From Cephalotrichum gorgonifer (taxonomy: Eukaryota > Ascomycota > Sordariomycetes > Microascales > Microascaceae), in assembly GCA_900312665.1 (NCBI GenBank), contig ONZQ02000009.1, forward strand, positions 1,412,744 to 1,476,743: DNA of 64,000 nt, written 5' to 3'. This document shows, one piece after another, positions 1 to 10,661 of the stretch; position 1 is the stretch's first letter, and every line of letters begins with the position of its first letter. Position numbers and translations under genes: made by a program. The notes beneath the pieces were generated by a model. It saw only the letters and a program-made list of their open reading frames with translations. It did not search any database and was not told the DNA's origin.

Positions 1-70
1 GACCACATTTTCTACCTCGATAAACCCGCCAGACCCCACAACCTCGCTCAGCCCATAACCGCCGCCCACA

Positions 71-1784
71 ATGTCGACCCTAGAAGAGCTCGACGACCTC
101 GACCGCCGCGAGCAGGACGACAAGGACAACAGCCGGAAGGACCAGGCCGCCGGAAAGGAGGATGGCGACGCAGAGATGAAGGACGCGCAGGAGGAGGAGG
201 AGGAGGACATCCTGGACGAGGAGATCCTGAACCTCAGCACGCAGGACATCCAGACGCGGAAGAGGCTGCTGGAGAACGACTCGCGGATCATGAGGAGCGA
301 GCTGCAGCGGCTTACGCACGAGAAGGCAACGATGAATGAGAAGATCAAGGATAACCTGGACAAGATTGCCAATAACCGGTTAGTTTCGCCTCCAGATTCT
401 ACCCCATGACTCCAGAGCTGGTTTTGTCTCTTGTCTTTCAATCCGTTTCCAAGCGCTACACACACACCTCACTCCCCAGGCCTACATTGGACAGTTTATT
501 CCCGGCGGCAGCGGCTAACCCCCTTCCCTCATTAGTCAACTGCCCTACCTTGTCGGCAACGTAGTAGAACTCCTCGACCTCGACCCCACCGCCGAGTCCT
601 CTGAGGAGGGCGCCAACATCGACCTGGACGCCACCCGCGTCGGCAAGTCGGCCGTGATCAAGACCTCTACGCGCCAGACCATCTTCCTCCCGCTCATCGG
701 CCTTGTCGACCCAGCGACCCTCAAGCCGGCCGACCTCATCGGCGTCAACAAGGACTCCTACCTCATCCTCGACACGCTGCCCGCCGAGTACGACAGCCGC
801 GTCAAGGCCATGGAGGTCGACGAGAAGCCGAAGGAGCAGTACACCGACGTCGGCGGGCTGTCGAAGCAGATCGACGAGCTCGTGGAGGCCATTGTGTGGC
901 CCATGAAGGAGGCGGAGCGGTTCAAGGCCATCGGCATCAAGGCGCCAAAGGGTGAGTTCTCGGTTTATTCTCCTTTCACTGCCCTTGTCACTTCCCCCTC
1001 CTAGGTTTTACCTTGTCGTTTCTCCCGCCTTCGTTCGCCCGCCGCTAACCCCGACGTCCCTAGGTGCCCTCATGTACGGCCCTCCCGGTACCGGAAAGAC
1101 CCTCCTCGCCCGTGCCTGCGCCGCACAGACCGACGCCACGTTCCTCAAGCTCGCCGGCCCGCAGCTCGTGCAGATGTTCATCGGTGACGGCGCTAAGCTC
1201 GTGCGCGACTGCTTCGCGCTCGCCAAGGAGAAGGCGCCGTCGATCATCTTCATCGACGAGCTGGACGCCGTGGGCACGAAGCGTTTCGACAGCGAGAAGA
1301 GCGGTGACCGCGAGGTTCAGCGGACCATGCTGGAGCTCCTGAACCAGCTGGACGGGTTCGCGTCGGACGACCGCATCAAGGTTCTCGCGGCGACGAACCG
1401 AGTCGACGTGCTGGACCCCGCGCTGCTCCGGTCGGGCCGCCTGGACCGGAAGATCGAGTTCCCGCTGCCGAACGAGGAGGCCCGGGCGCAGATCCTCAAG
1501 ATCCACTCGCGGAAGATGAAGACGGACGACAGCATCAACTGGGGGGAGCTGGCGCGGAGCACGGACGAGTTCGGGGGCGCGATGCTCAAGGCCGTGTGCG
1601 TGGAGGGCGGGATGATTGCGCTGAGGATGGGGAAGGATAAGGTGACGCACGAGCATTACGTCGATGCCATTGCTGAGGTGCAATCGAAGAAGAAGGAGGT
1701 AAGTTTTTGTGTTTTGCTGCTGGATGGGAGAGAGAGTAGGTGGCTAACGTGTGTGTTCTTCAGACTGTCAATTTCTACGCCTAA
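71..1784 (+). CDS. RPT5: 26S proteasome regulatory subunit 6A, AAA ATPase Rpt5
   Basis: One of the six ATPases of the 19S regulatory particle base, which unfold ubiquitinated substrates and open the 20S gate. I read four exons (71-378, 536-951, 1064-1698, 1764-1784), giving 459 residues, the usual Rpt5 size. An acidic, coiled-coil N-terminus (to about residue 100) is followed by the OB region and the AAA module. Walker A is GPPGTGKT (about 247-254) and Walker B is IIFIDELDA, with an arginine-finger region at LRSGRLDRKIEF. The protein ends in FYA, the HbYX tail that docks into the 20S alpha ring and is typical of Rpt5. That tail (TVNFYA) is encoded alone on a 21-nt last exon. The start is the first ATG, in a CACAATG context. 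Identification is very secure. Confidence 0.97.
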
Positions 1785-2376
1785 TTGTACGTGGTTGCGC
1801 TCCAGTGGTTGGAGGTGGAGGAGGAGGAGGGATGGAAGTAGGCTGGGGGTTGGCGCAGCATATAGACAGTGTATGAGTACTCGTCCAAACAGGTTCCTGG
1901 GGCTAGCTGTTTGTGTGTGTGTGTGTGTGTGTGCGTCTGTGTCCATGATAGTGACGGTGAAGGTGATGTCGTCGTAGCCTCTGCTTCTGGTCTACTGGTG
2001 TCCTGGCCGTTATCTGGTAGAGCGGTAAAATCCTTCCCATGATCTTCCCTACCAGCTCTCAAGTTTAGGTACCCTCTCACCAACTCTTGACTCCACGTAT
2101 GTGCTCCTCGTCTCCAAGCCGCGAGTTTACGGGTCCTCGTCACTAGCTCTTAGCCTCGTTCATCCGAAAAGCTCTATCAAGACCGTATTTTTTTTCTTCC
2201 TGCTTTACATACATACACTCTGTAGAGAGAAAAGAAATGTAATAAAAAGTTTACATGTATGCAGACAATATCATACACCATACACAAAGCCCATGTCCAC
2301 GCCCCGTCTATATCATATGCTCCCTTGTTCCCGTTCTTCCGCTCACGGCAACAATCTTCTCTTCCCTGGGGATAAT
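1785..2376. other. Convergent 3' intergenic region with a (TG)11 microsatellite
   Basis: This stretch lies between the 3' ends of RPT5 and the uL10m gene. A perfect (TG)11 run sits at 1912-1933. The rest looks like AT/TC-rich untranslated and terminator sequence, and I see no gene on either strand. Confidence 0.7.
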
Positions 2377-3402
2377 TCACTCCTTCGCCTCCTCCTTCGT
2401 CTCTCCCTTCGACTCGTCCTCAAGCTGCATCCTCCTCCCCTCCAGCGCGAACCACACATTCTTGGGCGCCGACTCAAGCGCACCCGTCAGGCCCATACCA
2501 ACACCCTGCAGCATACCCACGAGACTCGCCCTAAGCCCGTCGAGCCCGCCCTCGATCCCGCCAACCCACCTCACACCATCACCATCAAAGACCTTGCCCT
2601 CCACCCTGCCTCCGATGAGCAGCAGCTTCGACAGCGCACCCTGCACCACAGGATCGTAATAGCCGGGGAACTTCTTCCTCGAGGGCGCGGCGAAGGCTCC
2701 TCCAGGCGAGGGCGCGAGGACCGTCAGGGCGGCGGCGAGGTGGGCGGGCGACAGGGCCGGGAAGACGAGCGCGGCGAGAGGACCCGAAAAGAGCGGGGAC
2801 AGCTGGGCGTACGTCGAGCCCTCGGCCTTCGCGGCCGCCTGGTCGCCCTTGGAGGAGGCCTCGTAGGCCGCGAGGGAGAGGTCGTGGACGAGGGGGCCGT
2901 GCCTCTTGGTCCTCTGCGTGTTCGGGTCGGCCCTCGCGGCCTCGGCGTCGAAGAACTCGGTGATCTTGAGCGCGACGTCAAACATCTTGACCCTCAGCAC
3001 CTCGAGCTTGATCTGCCCGCTAAGGTCCTCGCCGTCCAGCTTCCCCTCGACGCCGGGGATGCTGACGGGGCCGACGCGGGAGAGGGCGGCGTTCAGCTCG
3101 CGCCGGACGGCGATCCACTCCACGGCCGTGAGGTTGTTGTGCTGGAAGAAGAGCATCAGCGGCGTCGAGCGCAGGAGCGAGGTGTAGGAGCGGATGAGCT
3201 GGGCCTCGCGCTTCTCCGGGCGGCGGGCGGAGGGGGGCTGGGTGGCAGGGACGTAGTCGGCTGGGAGGGCGGAGCGGGAGGATGCGACGACAGCGAGGGA
3301 GGGGGCGGTCGTGGAGAGGGCGCGCGGGAGGAGGCGGCGGGAGGGAAGGTCGAGGAGAGGGCGGGCGAGGGTTAGGGCCCCGCGGGGTATTCGGGGGGCC
3401 AT
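2377..3402 (-). CDS. MRPL11: Mitochondrial large-subunit ribosomal protein uL10m (YmL11 type)
   Basis: A single-exon gene of 341 residues. It belongs to the uL10 family of the mitochondrial ribosome stalk base in the matrix. The first 45 or so residues are rich in Arg, Ser and Ala with almost no acidic residues, as expected of a mitochondrial targeting sequence. The block KREAQLIRSYTSLLRSTPLM followed by FFQHNNLTAVEWIAVRREL is the conserved core of fungal uL10m proteins. A GGRVEG and LEGRRMQLEDE stretch near the C-terminus is also characteristic. The start is the first in-frame ATG, with GCC just before it on the coding strand. Strong GC3 bias creates long antisense open frames over this gene, which I ignore. 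Confidence 0.9.
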   Translation of the reverse strand: MAPRIPRGALTLARPLLDLPSRRLLPRALSTTAPSLAVVASSRSALPADYVPATQPPSARRPEKREAQLIRSYTSLLRSTPLMLFFQHNNLTAVEWIAVRRELNAALSRVGPVSIPGVEGKLDGEDLSGQIKLEVLRVKMFDVALKITEFFDAEAARADPNTQRTKRHGPLVHDLSLAAYEASSKGDQAAAKAEGSTYAQLSPLFSGPLAALVFPALSPAHLAAALTVLAPSPGGAFAAPSRKKFPGYYDPVVQGALSKLLLIGGRVEGKVFDGDGVRWVGGIEGGLDGLRASLVGMLQGVGMGLTGALESAPKNVWFALEGRRMQLEDESKGETKEEAKE

Positions 3403-3974
3403 GGCTTGTTTATTTTGTGGGGGTTTCTGGGTTATGTGTTTAAAGTAGGCCCGGTGTTTTGTCGATTGCGTTTGGAGGAGATACGACGCGGGGGGTGGAA
3501 ACGTCGTTCGTCGTTTTCGTCGGTGTTGTCGAGTGAACGCGATGTTCGGCTGTTCCTGAAAAAAGGTTCGAGATTGAAAGCTTGGTGGTCCGTGCTCTGG
3601 CCCAGGGTGAGTGGCTTCGCACTGTTAGCCGCACGGCCCATCTTCTCTACCTGCAGCTGTCGCCGGCTTGGCGGGACTGGCAGGACGACACACATTTTGG
3701 GACGTATCAGATCCCGATTAGTGCATCCCATTCACAATTCCATTCACCTCCGAATCTCCTCTCTTACAAGGTCCGCTCCTGTACAGCCGCCTCTTTCTGG
3801 CTCATATGTACTCACTCCCCCTCCTCACGGGTAGGAAAATGTCGGATCATATCTTGCCGGAGTATCTGCTACAAAGAAAAAAAAAAAGCCCCACATTCTG
3901 GTTGAGATTACCCTTTTCGCGGCACTACAGACTTGGCTAATCCGCTGTCCCTTCTCTGAGCGCTCTACTTGTAA
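3403..3974. other. Intergenic: upstream of uL10m gene
   Basis: This stretch holds the promoter side of the uL10m gene and the 3' flank of the next minus-strand gene. A poly-A run lies near 3880-3890. Short open frames on both strands lack protein-like composition, and no further gene is supported. Confidence 0.6.
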
Positions 3975-5607
3975 TTAAGCCTCAACTTCTCTTACGGTGC
4001 CTTCCAACGTCTTCCTTTGCACCTTCAGGTATCTTCGAGCGAACTTCTTCTTTTCCCTTTCCGAACAGCTTGCCAATTCGTTGTATCGACCACGGACCAC
4101 TTGCAGCCTCTCCTTCGTGGCGTCATCCGCGTCTTCCGCTAGAAACGTGCTCGGGTCTACTAACGACGTGTTATAGACCCAACCCAACATCAGCTCAGTG
4201 TCGCTTGCCAGACTCCATGCCGAAATAACTAGGCTCTTCTCTGCGTAAAGGTGGATGCATGTGTTAATAAAAAGCCCTCCCCAAAGCGGCGACTATACAG
4301 TGTTGAAGATTGCGACGGTTTAGGAGACTCACTTTCTTCAAGGTCTTTCATTCGACTCTCGAGTTTTTCCTTCTCATCCCAGTGCTGGATGCCTTTGTAC
4401 AGGTTCCACAATGCACATGCTGCCGCAACCGCAACTGGTGCAACGGTGGCGGCGCTGGCGCCGGCGGCGGCTGTCACCTTTATAGCAGAGATGAAGGTCC
4501 AGGCTGATGCTGCGACGCCGCCCACCCTCCCTGAGAACTGGGTGATGGCGTCTACCCTCCTTTGCCTCAGGTCTTCTAGGAGCTTTTCGTTCGACACTAC
4601 CATCTCAGCCGCGATCTTGGTTAGGTCGAATAGAGAGTCGCACATCTTAGCTTTCTGGGAAGAACGTGAGGGCGAGTCTATCTCATTCTTAGTGATCAAA
4701 ACTTTTGGATGCCCAGAGACCGGATGTTTGAACGAACCGGAAAACTCCTTCATTACTTGGATAGTCTTGCGGGCCTGAGCGCACAACCTGGCCTTGTCCG
4801 ACGCTGCCCTGGCCTCGAGACCCTCGCTAATTGCCGCCCTGTCCTGACCTCCCCCCTTTAAGTAGTACTATTATCGTTTCAGTTTATGAAAATAGCCAAC
4901 AGGGTACCACGTCACTCACCCCAATTAATTTTAGAAGTTCTCCTGAGTTTTGGATCAGCTCAATCTCGAGAAGGAATTTTCCGGCCTGAGACCAGTTCGC
5001 CGGTCCGCCGGCAGTGAACATGGAGAAGTTGAGTCCTGCGAAAAGCGCAAAGGAGAATACCATGACCCTAGAACAATCGTCTAAGCTATCATATCGGGGC
5101 CCAGCTAGGTTTTACGATAGAGTGCTTACCAGGCGGGAACGTAGCTAAGTCTGACCTTTGCGTGCTCTAGGAGGTTGTTCAACAATTGGGATCCACGTTT
5201 GACGCTGGCGCTGAAGAATGCCCTGTTGAAAAACCGTTTCCATTTTCTGTGGCAGGCTGAGATCCCGAAGAACGACGCCGTAGTGAGCAAACTGAGGTTT
5301 TCTCCATTCCCGTCAAATATGCGCTGGCAGAGCTCCTCGCCGGCCGATTCGAGGGTGCGACCCACGAATATCCCTCTCCTGCTCAACCGGAAACGAATCT
5401 GTTCCGCCTGTCAGCCTAAGAAATCAAAATATCCATTGTATATCGGATTCTCGTGCGTACAAGGACTGTCCCTTCCTCTGCAGTGCGATGACTGTGATAC
5501 TTTAAGGGCGACTTGTCCTTGAACACTTGGCGGAGATAGGTATTCACAGTCTGGCCGAACTTCCCGGACGGGCTGGGATTGACAAACTGAAGGTGGTAAC
5601 TTGGCAT
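3975..5607 (-). CDS. Unrecognised 453-residue protein with hydrophobic helical segments and coiled coils
   Basis: I do not recognise this family. Five exons on the minus strand (5607-5461, 5407-5130, 5067-4920, 4855-4333, 4240-3975) join in frame to 453 residues, with GT-AG junctions throughout. Residues 1-60 look globular. A hydrophobic segment around residue 145-160 (VMVFSFALFAGLNFSMF) comes next. A predicted helical region then leads into an Ala/Val/Gly-rich hydrophobic stretch near residue 310-340 (AAAGASAATVAPVAVAAACA), flanked by charged coiled-coil-like helices. The C-terminus is Lys/Glu/Arg-rich. Long helices around a small-residue hydrophobic hairpin recall membrane-inserting alpha-helical bundle proteins, but that is shape only, not homology. 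It is transcribed away from the unknown gene at 6131. The exon model is good and the function is unknown. Confidence 0.7.
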
Positions 5608-6130
5608 TTTGATTCTTCTTCTCTCAGGGCAGCACCCCGGGAGGAATGCTGCGCCGTCCTTGTGTCGTGTAGAGGAGGCGTTTGATCAAAGTCGAGTAAC
5701 AGCTGCTAAAAGGGAAGGAGAGGAGTGATGCGGGGCCAGCCGTTCGGCTTCCGTCCCAATGTTCCTTTTAATCACTTCCATCATATCAGGTATAGCGACG
5801 TCACCCACGGCAATGGCGTGCTGCTTTCATGGATGGGGAGGGGTGACGACTGGATGAGGTTGCTCTGCTCCCAGAGCCTGGTCCGGCCTCATTCTGAGAT
5901 AGTTGAGCATGGGCCAAACAAATGTGCAGACTCTATCTTACCCCACGCGAAGGCGTCTTGTGTAACGATATCTTCATTGGAATAAACATCCTACGTGGAC
6001 CAAACAAGGGTGCAGATTCTATCTTACCCCACGCATAGGCGTCCCTGTGTCACGATATCTTCCTTGGAATAAGTATCCTACATGGTCCATGTGACCAGGA
6101 AATCTCCGTCAAACTTATCAATCACCGGAA
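5608..6130. other. Divergent intergenic region between two unknown genes
   Basis: This stretch separates the starts of the unknown genes at 5607 (minus) and 6131 (plus). Its main feature is the 86-bp direct duplication annotated separately. A short open frame at 5725-5985 runs into the duplication and does not look coding. Confidence 0.5.
5911..6083. repeat. Two-copy 86-bp tandem duplication
   Basis: Copy 1 (5911-5996) and copy 2 (5997-6083) share the core TCTATCTTACCCCACGC, then a CGATATCTTC block and TTGGAATAA, at a constant offset of 86 bp. Differences are scattered and many are C/T or A/G changes. It ends about 48 bp before the ATG of the following gene. Confidence 0.85.
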
Positions 6131-6841
6131 ATGAATGCTCGAGAGATCCAAGCAGTCCACTCCTCGCGGGGCTTCGGGGGAGGCAGAATCCCGCTACCAC
6201 CATTTAACGCCGGAGCCTTGAAGATGGCCACGATGGGTCATATAAAGAGTTATCAGGACTTGTGGAAGAGAGAGGAGCAGGTACCGGGACAAATGATCCG
6301 TCATGGGCGACGAAACGAAGGTACACTCTCCGTCTCGCCAAGCATCTCTCCGTGGTCGGCCACTGACACAAGATAGGCCACCCACAGCCTTCTTCCTCGG
6401 AAGAGGATGAAGCCGATAGGCGGAGTCTTGCACAAGGGTTGCTCCTAACAGATCTAAGACGGATAATCCAAGTAGCGAGTTACTTGGAGGAGACCTTGTG
6501 GGCGGACAGTAAGTTAGCCTCGGGTTTCCACGCAGTTGTGTAGGTGATTATTAGCCCTCCTCTTCATCCATCTCGACCAGTTCCTCACATATTCTCAAAG
6601 GCTGGTATCAAGCCACTTTGCTTCTGACACACTTCCCTATGTCGCTTACCCTCTCGCCGCATACCACATCAGTAAAAAATATTATGACATCTGGCAGGTA
6701 TCAACTATGCGGAAGAGCGTGGAGCAGATGTATCAAAAAGTTGACGACGGGATAGCGGTCGGGGACGACGACTTGGGATGGATTGCAAGAAGCAAATGGG
6801 ATGGGATACCTTGGCGTAAGATAGAGCCCAAGATCGTGTAA
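6131..6841 (+). CDS. Unrecognised 202-residue protein, three exons
   Basis: I do not recognise this protein. Three exons (6131-6320, 6377-6508, 6555-6841) join in frame to 202 residues. Intron 1 has a GTACAC donor and a CTGACAC branch-like site. Intron 2 is very short (46 nt), GTAAGT to TTAG. The last exon is open for 95 codons and has protein-like composition (DTLPYVAYPLAAYHISKKYY, then a Trp-rich end with KWDGIPWRKIEP). A short acidic Ser/Glu patch (SSSEEDEADRRS) sits near residue 70. There is no signal peptide or clear membrane segment. The start is the first ATG after the tandem duplication, and an upstream exon cannot be excluded. Its neighbour at 3975 is equally unknown, so a shared job is only a guess. 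Confidence 0.5.
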
Positions 6842-7317
6842 CTCAATGAAGTCATGGACTACTGGAGGTGGCATGTTTCTTAAGGCAGCCCATACAATGA
6901 ATTGTCAGATATTTTGACCCCTAGGCCTCATATCCAACAAGAATTCAGACGCAAGCAAATAAACCCTCACTACTAACCCAGCTTTTTCCAAGCCCTTCAA
7001 ATCGAGCTTAAGTGAGGTGCTTAGCCTACCTCTTCTGTAAATGCTCAATTTCGGCGTCCTGGTGTATCCTTCTTAAAGGGTAGTCTAGGCAGTACTAGTG
7101 CAGCGTGATGCCATTACTAAGTTCGATAGACAAATGATTATGCAGGGCGTAGTATCTGTTAGCTACCTACAATATCTCCCATTATACCTACATACTTAGT
7201 GTGCTGGCCTTAGTCTCCCGACACCTACTGAGTTCTAGCATATGCTGCCCTTCAAACACTGCTACCTCAACCTATGGGTATATATATTCCCCCAACCCGA
7301 CCATGCAAATTCCGCCC
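6842..7317. other. AT-richer intergenic region
   Basis: This stretch lies between two convergent 3' ends. It is noticeably richer in A+T than the neighbouring genes, with no open frame longer than background. I see no recognisable repeat or RNA. Confidence 0.6.
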
Positions 7318-9326
7318 TTATGCAAAGTTCACATACACCCTACCCTCCCATGAAGTCAAGGGCTTATGTGTCCCCTTCGCCTTGGCGACGGACCCTGACT
7401 CCCCCCCAGACACCGTGCCAGTCAAAAACGTCACCTGTGTTGGCTCGCAACCCAGTATACCCGCCACATCCACGCACGGCTGCTCCTCCTTCGTAAAGTT
7501 CAACACCACCAGCGCCCTCCTCGGCGTCCCACCAACGACACCATTCGTCCTCTCGCTCTCCTTAACATAGGCAAAGACGGCCTCGTTCTCGGGATCGATC
7601 AGCTTAAATGTCCCGCGGATGAACACATCCTTATACTCCTTCCTCAGCTTCAGCACCCTCTTATAGAACTCCAACACGGACCCCGGATCCCCGCGCTGTT
7701 TCGCAACATTGATGTCCCTATACTCGTCGTGTACCCTCATCCACGGCTTCGCGCCCTCGGCCGTGAACCCGGCGTTCGGTGACGCGTCCCACTGGAACGG
7801 AATGCGCGAGTGGTCCCTCGCTAGGATGCTCAGCCCGTGTCGCGTATCCCTCACCCTCTTCTCGTCGCCCGAGCGCACCGCCTCGCGGTAGAAGTTCCCG
7901 CTCTCAATGTCCTTGTACTCATCGATGCTCCAGTCGGCCGGCATGTTCTTCATGCCGACCTCCTGGCCCTGGTATAGGAACAGGGTCCCCGTCAGCGTGG
8001 CCTGCCACAGCGCGATGGTCCTGGCAGACGCGGCCCACAGCTCGGGGGTAGAGTCGTCGCCGAAGCGCGAGACGGCGCGGCCGTTGTCGTGGTTCTCGCA
8101 GAAGACGGTCGTCCACCCGTCGGTCCCCTCGATAAAGGACTGCCACTTCGCGACGGTGGCCTTGAGGGTCGAGAGGGGGAAGGGGTGGTGGATGTACTTC
8201 GCACCGAAGCCGCCGCCGGTGCCGAGGCGGATCATGGAGAACTCGAAGACCATGTCGAGCTGCTTGGCGGAGGCGGAGACGTAGGGAAGGACCTGGGAGG
8301 CGAGAGGGGTGTTGGAGAGCTCGCCGACGGAGACGGCGCCGTAGGGCTCGAGGGCGCGGGCGCGCATCTCGCCTATGAACTCGTGGATCCGAGGGCCGTT
8401 GCACCACATCTCGGGGGCGGGCTGGTGGGGGGAGTGGGGCTCGGTGACGGGGGCGTCGGCGTAGGAGGTGTGCTTGGAGTACTTGTTCACAGTGTCGATG
8501 CGGAAGCCGTCGGCACCGCGGTCGAGCCAGAACTGCATGTCGGCGTAGATGGCGTCGCGGCAGGCGGGGTTCTCCCAGTTCAGGTCGGGCTGGCAGGGGG
8601 CGTAGAGGTGGAGGTAGTACTCCTGGGTGAGCTCGTCCCAGGTCCAGGTGGAGGAGGCGAAGTAGCCGCGCCAGTTCGTGGGGGGGAGGCGCTCGCCCGT
8701 GGGGGAGTAGCGAGCGGGCTTCCAGATGTACCAGTCGCGCTTGGGGTTGGTCTTGGAGGAGCGGGACTCCTGGAACCAGCGGTGCTGGGAGGAGGTGTGG
8801 TTGACGACCAGGTCGAGGATGAGCTTCATGCCGCGGGCGTGGCAGGCGGAGATGAGGGAGTCGACATCCTCGACTGTGCCGTATGGGGCATAGACCTTTC
8901 TAGTGATGGTGTCAGTTAGCAGAGTGCTTTTCCATATATGAATACTGCCGCAGTAGTTTGGGGGGTGTGAGTGAGAGAAAGGGGCCAGTATGAGAGATGC
9001 TTTGAAGACCTTCGATGCAAAACGGCTGGGGGTATGGGCATAAAGGATAGGAGGAGGGGGGCGGGAATAGGGGAAACTCACCTATAGTCGGAGACATCGT
9101 AGCCCATGTCCTCCTGCGGGCTCTCGAAGATGGGTGAGAGCCAGATGACGTCCACGCCGAGGTCGTGCAGGTAGTCCAGCTCGGAGAGCACCCCCTTGAG
9201 GTCGCCCCACCCGTCGCCGTTGGAGTCCTTGAAGCTCGCGGGGTAGACCTGGTAGAAGGTGGCGTCCTTCCACCAGGGCTCCTTGCCGTAGAGGCCATTC
9301 CCGTTTGTGTAGCCTAACGAACCCAT
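7318..9326 (-). CDS. GH13 alpha-glucosidase (maltase / oligo-1,6-glucosidase type)
   Basis: Hydrolyses maltose and related alpha-glucosides. There is no signal peptide, so it is probably cytosolic and acts on sugar imported by the neighbouring transporter. Two exons (9326-9082, 8899-7318) give 608 residues, the normal size for fungal maltases. The (beta/alpha)8 signature blocks are present: DLVVNHTS, GFRIDTVNK with the nucleophile Asp near residue 217, VGELSN with the acid/base Glu near 275, and ENHDNGR with the transition-state Asp near 353. The N-terminus KEPWWKDATFYQVYPASFKD is classical for the group. The start is the ATG before GSLGYTNG; the open frame continues upstream but only into low-complexity sequence. 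It diverges from the MFS gene at 10662, with which it forms a MAL-like pair. Confidence 0.93.
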
Positions 9327-10094
9327 GTCCTCGGCAATGGTGGATCTTCTTTCTCTCCTTCTCTCTTCTTTTCTTAGTTCCCCTTGCACAAGGGGGGGTC
9401 TACTGAACAGCGGATGTATAGCTACTATACTAAGAAACTTTGATTTGTTCAGGTATAATGAGAAGAATAGGGACAAAGGGATGTGGGAGGAGGAGGGAGT
9501 TGTGCAGGTCTAAGTATGTTCCTCTCCATGCTTTTTTTTCTTCGGTTGCCTATCTATATAGCCCACTTTGTAGCGAGAGAGGAAAAAAAAAAGCGGACCC
9601 GAAGACCGAGCGGGGGCGAGCAAAACGTTAGTCCCAGCATCGTCGGATTCATCTCCGCCCCCTTCGGTGGTGGAAACGAGGCGGATCCGGGCTAGATGCG
9701 AGCGAGTAGTATGATGGAAGGATCGGAAATCTCGACCGACAGTCCGGCTATGTGGGGGTCAATCTCCGGTTTTGGAGTCCGTGTCAGCTACCCGGGCTAG
9801 TCACATGGGGCGTATAGTCGACCATTGCCGACACGCACGGTATAATACGGTATAATACGAGTTCACAAAGGGAAATATTCAGTCGGGTTGGTGGGAGAAA
9901 TTGGAGGGAGGAAGGACGTGGGTTAGCCGCTCTGGGCATGATGTAATGACCCTATCGGCCCGGCTTTTTTTCGGAGCGAGGGGTAAATGGCGGGGAAGGA
10001 GCCAGTACCATGTATCGAAGGAAAGGGGGGAAAATTGGGGGGATGGGGGAAGGCGGAACCCGGAGAGAGGGCTGTATCGTCACGTTGCTCACCG

Positions 10095-10110
10095 ACTCCG
10101 CCCAACTCCG
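10095..10110 (-). promoter_or_regulatory. CGGAGT direct repeat, pair 1
   Basis: Two ACTCCG words (CGGAGT on the minus strand) with a 10-bp period give CGG-N7-CGG. CGG direct repeats are typical Zn2Cys6 half-sites. This pair lies about 560 bp upstream of the transporter ATG. Confidence 0.45.
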
Positions 10111-10135
10111 ACAGTTGCCTCACCTTTACACTAGA

Positions 10136-10154
10136 ACTCCGCCCGAGAACTCCG
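10136..10154 (-). promoter_or_regulatory. CGGAGT direct repeat, pair 2
   Basis: Two ACTCCG words with a 13-bp period give CGG-N10-CGG on the minus strand. They lie 25 bp downstream of pair 1. Confidence 0.45.
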
Positions 10155-10381
10155 ACATCGAGGTTGGTTTCCCCAGGTTCCAATAGAACATCCCCACACT
10201 CGCCCCACATTCTCTCCAATAGATCGAGGATCTAAAAGGTGAAAAAATACCGAAACCACGTTTCCGGATGGCAAATAGCTGTTTTCTTCTCCACGACACC
10301 CCCGGAACGCGACACCGACACCCCCGATTCCGCCCCATTGGCGATGTTACTCGCGTATCCGCCTAGTGCTACTGAGGGTGA

Positions 10382-10398
10382 ACTCCGTGGTAACTCCG
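10382..10398 (-). promoter_or_regulatory. CGGAGT direct repeat, pair 3 (CGG-N8-CGG)
   Basis: Two ACTCCG words with an 11-bp period give CGG-N8-CGG on the minus strand. This spacing matches the known recognition pattern of the fungal starch/maltose regulator AmyR. It lies about 265 bp upstream of the transporter ATG. Whether AmyR or the local Zn2Cys6 protein binds it is unknown. Confidence 0.5.
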
Positions 10399-10661
10399 CC
10401 CGTCTGTTCCTCCTCGCTAATCAGCACGAGGATCCTGAGGCTTGGGGGGGGACATAAATATCCCCCGCCATGCCCGTCACTTCTCGAAACTCTGGGGAAA
10501 CAAGATCTCTCTCTTCTTCATCCTCTCTTCTTCGTCTCACCTACCTGCACCCGGTTTCCTTGGCCTCAACCGCCCAACTTCTCGCCGTCTAAGCTTCGAC
10601 CAACCCACCTGATCGTCCTTCATCCCTAGGCAGGTTCGTGAGCTGAAACTAGAAAGAGGCC

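Larger units (their letters stand above)
9327..10661. promoter_or_regulatory. Divergent promoter of the alpha-glucosidase / sugar transporter pair
   Basis: A 1.3-kb gene-free stretch separates the two divergent starts, a size suggesting shared control. It contains three pairs of CGGAGT elements (annotated separately), a duplicated CGGTATAATA at 9839-9858, several poly-A and C-runs, and pyrimidine-rich tracts close to the transporter start (10490-10620). Short open frames in it are not convincing. Confidence 0.6.

Noticed and set aside
2101..3375. 424-codon open frame on the plus strand over the uL10m gene
   Set aside because: It is antisense to a well-conserved gene, its Arg/Gly-rich composition follows from GC3 bias, and it has no domain.
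8089..8919. 276-codon plus-strand frame opposite the alpha-glucosidase
   Set aside because: Gly/Val/Glu-rich antisense shadow with no start context or domain; the minus frame has all GH13 motifs.
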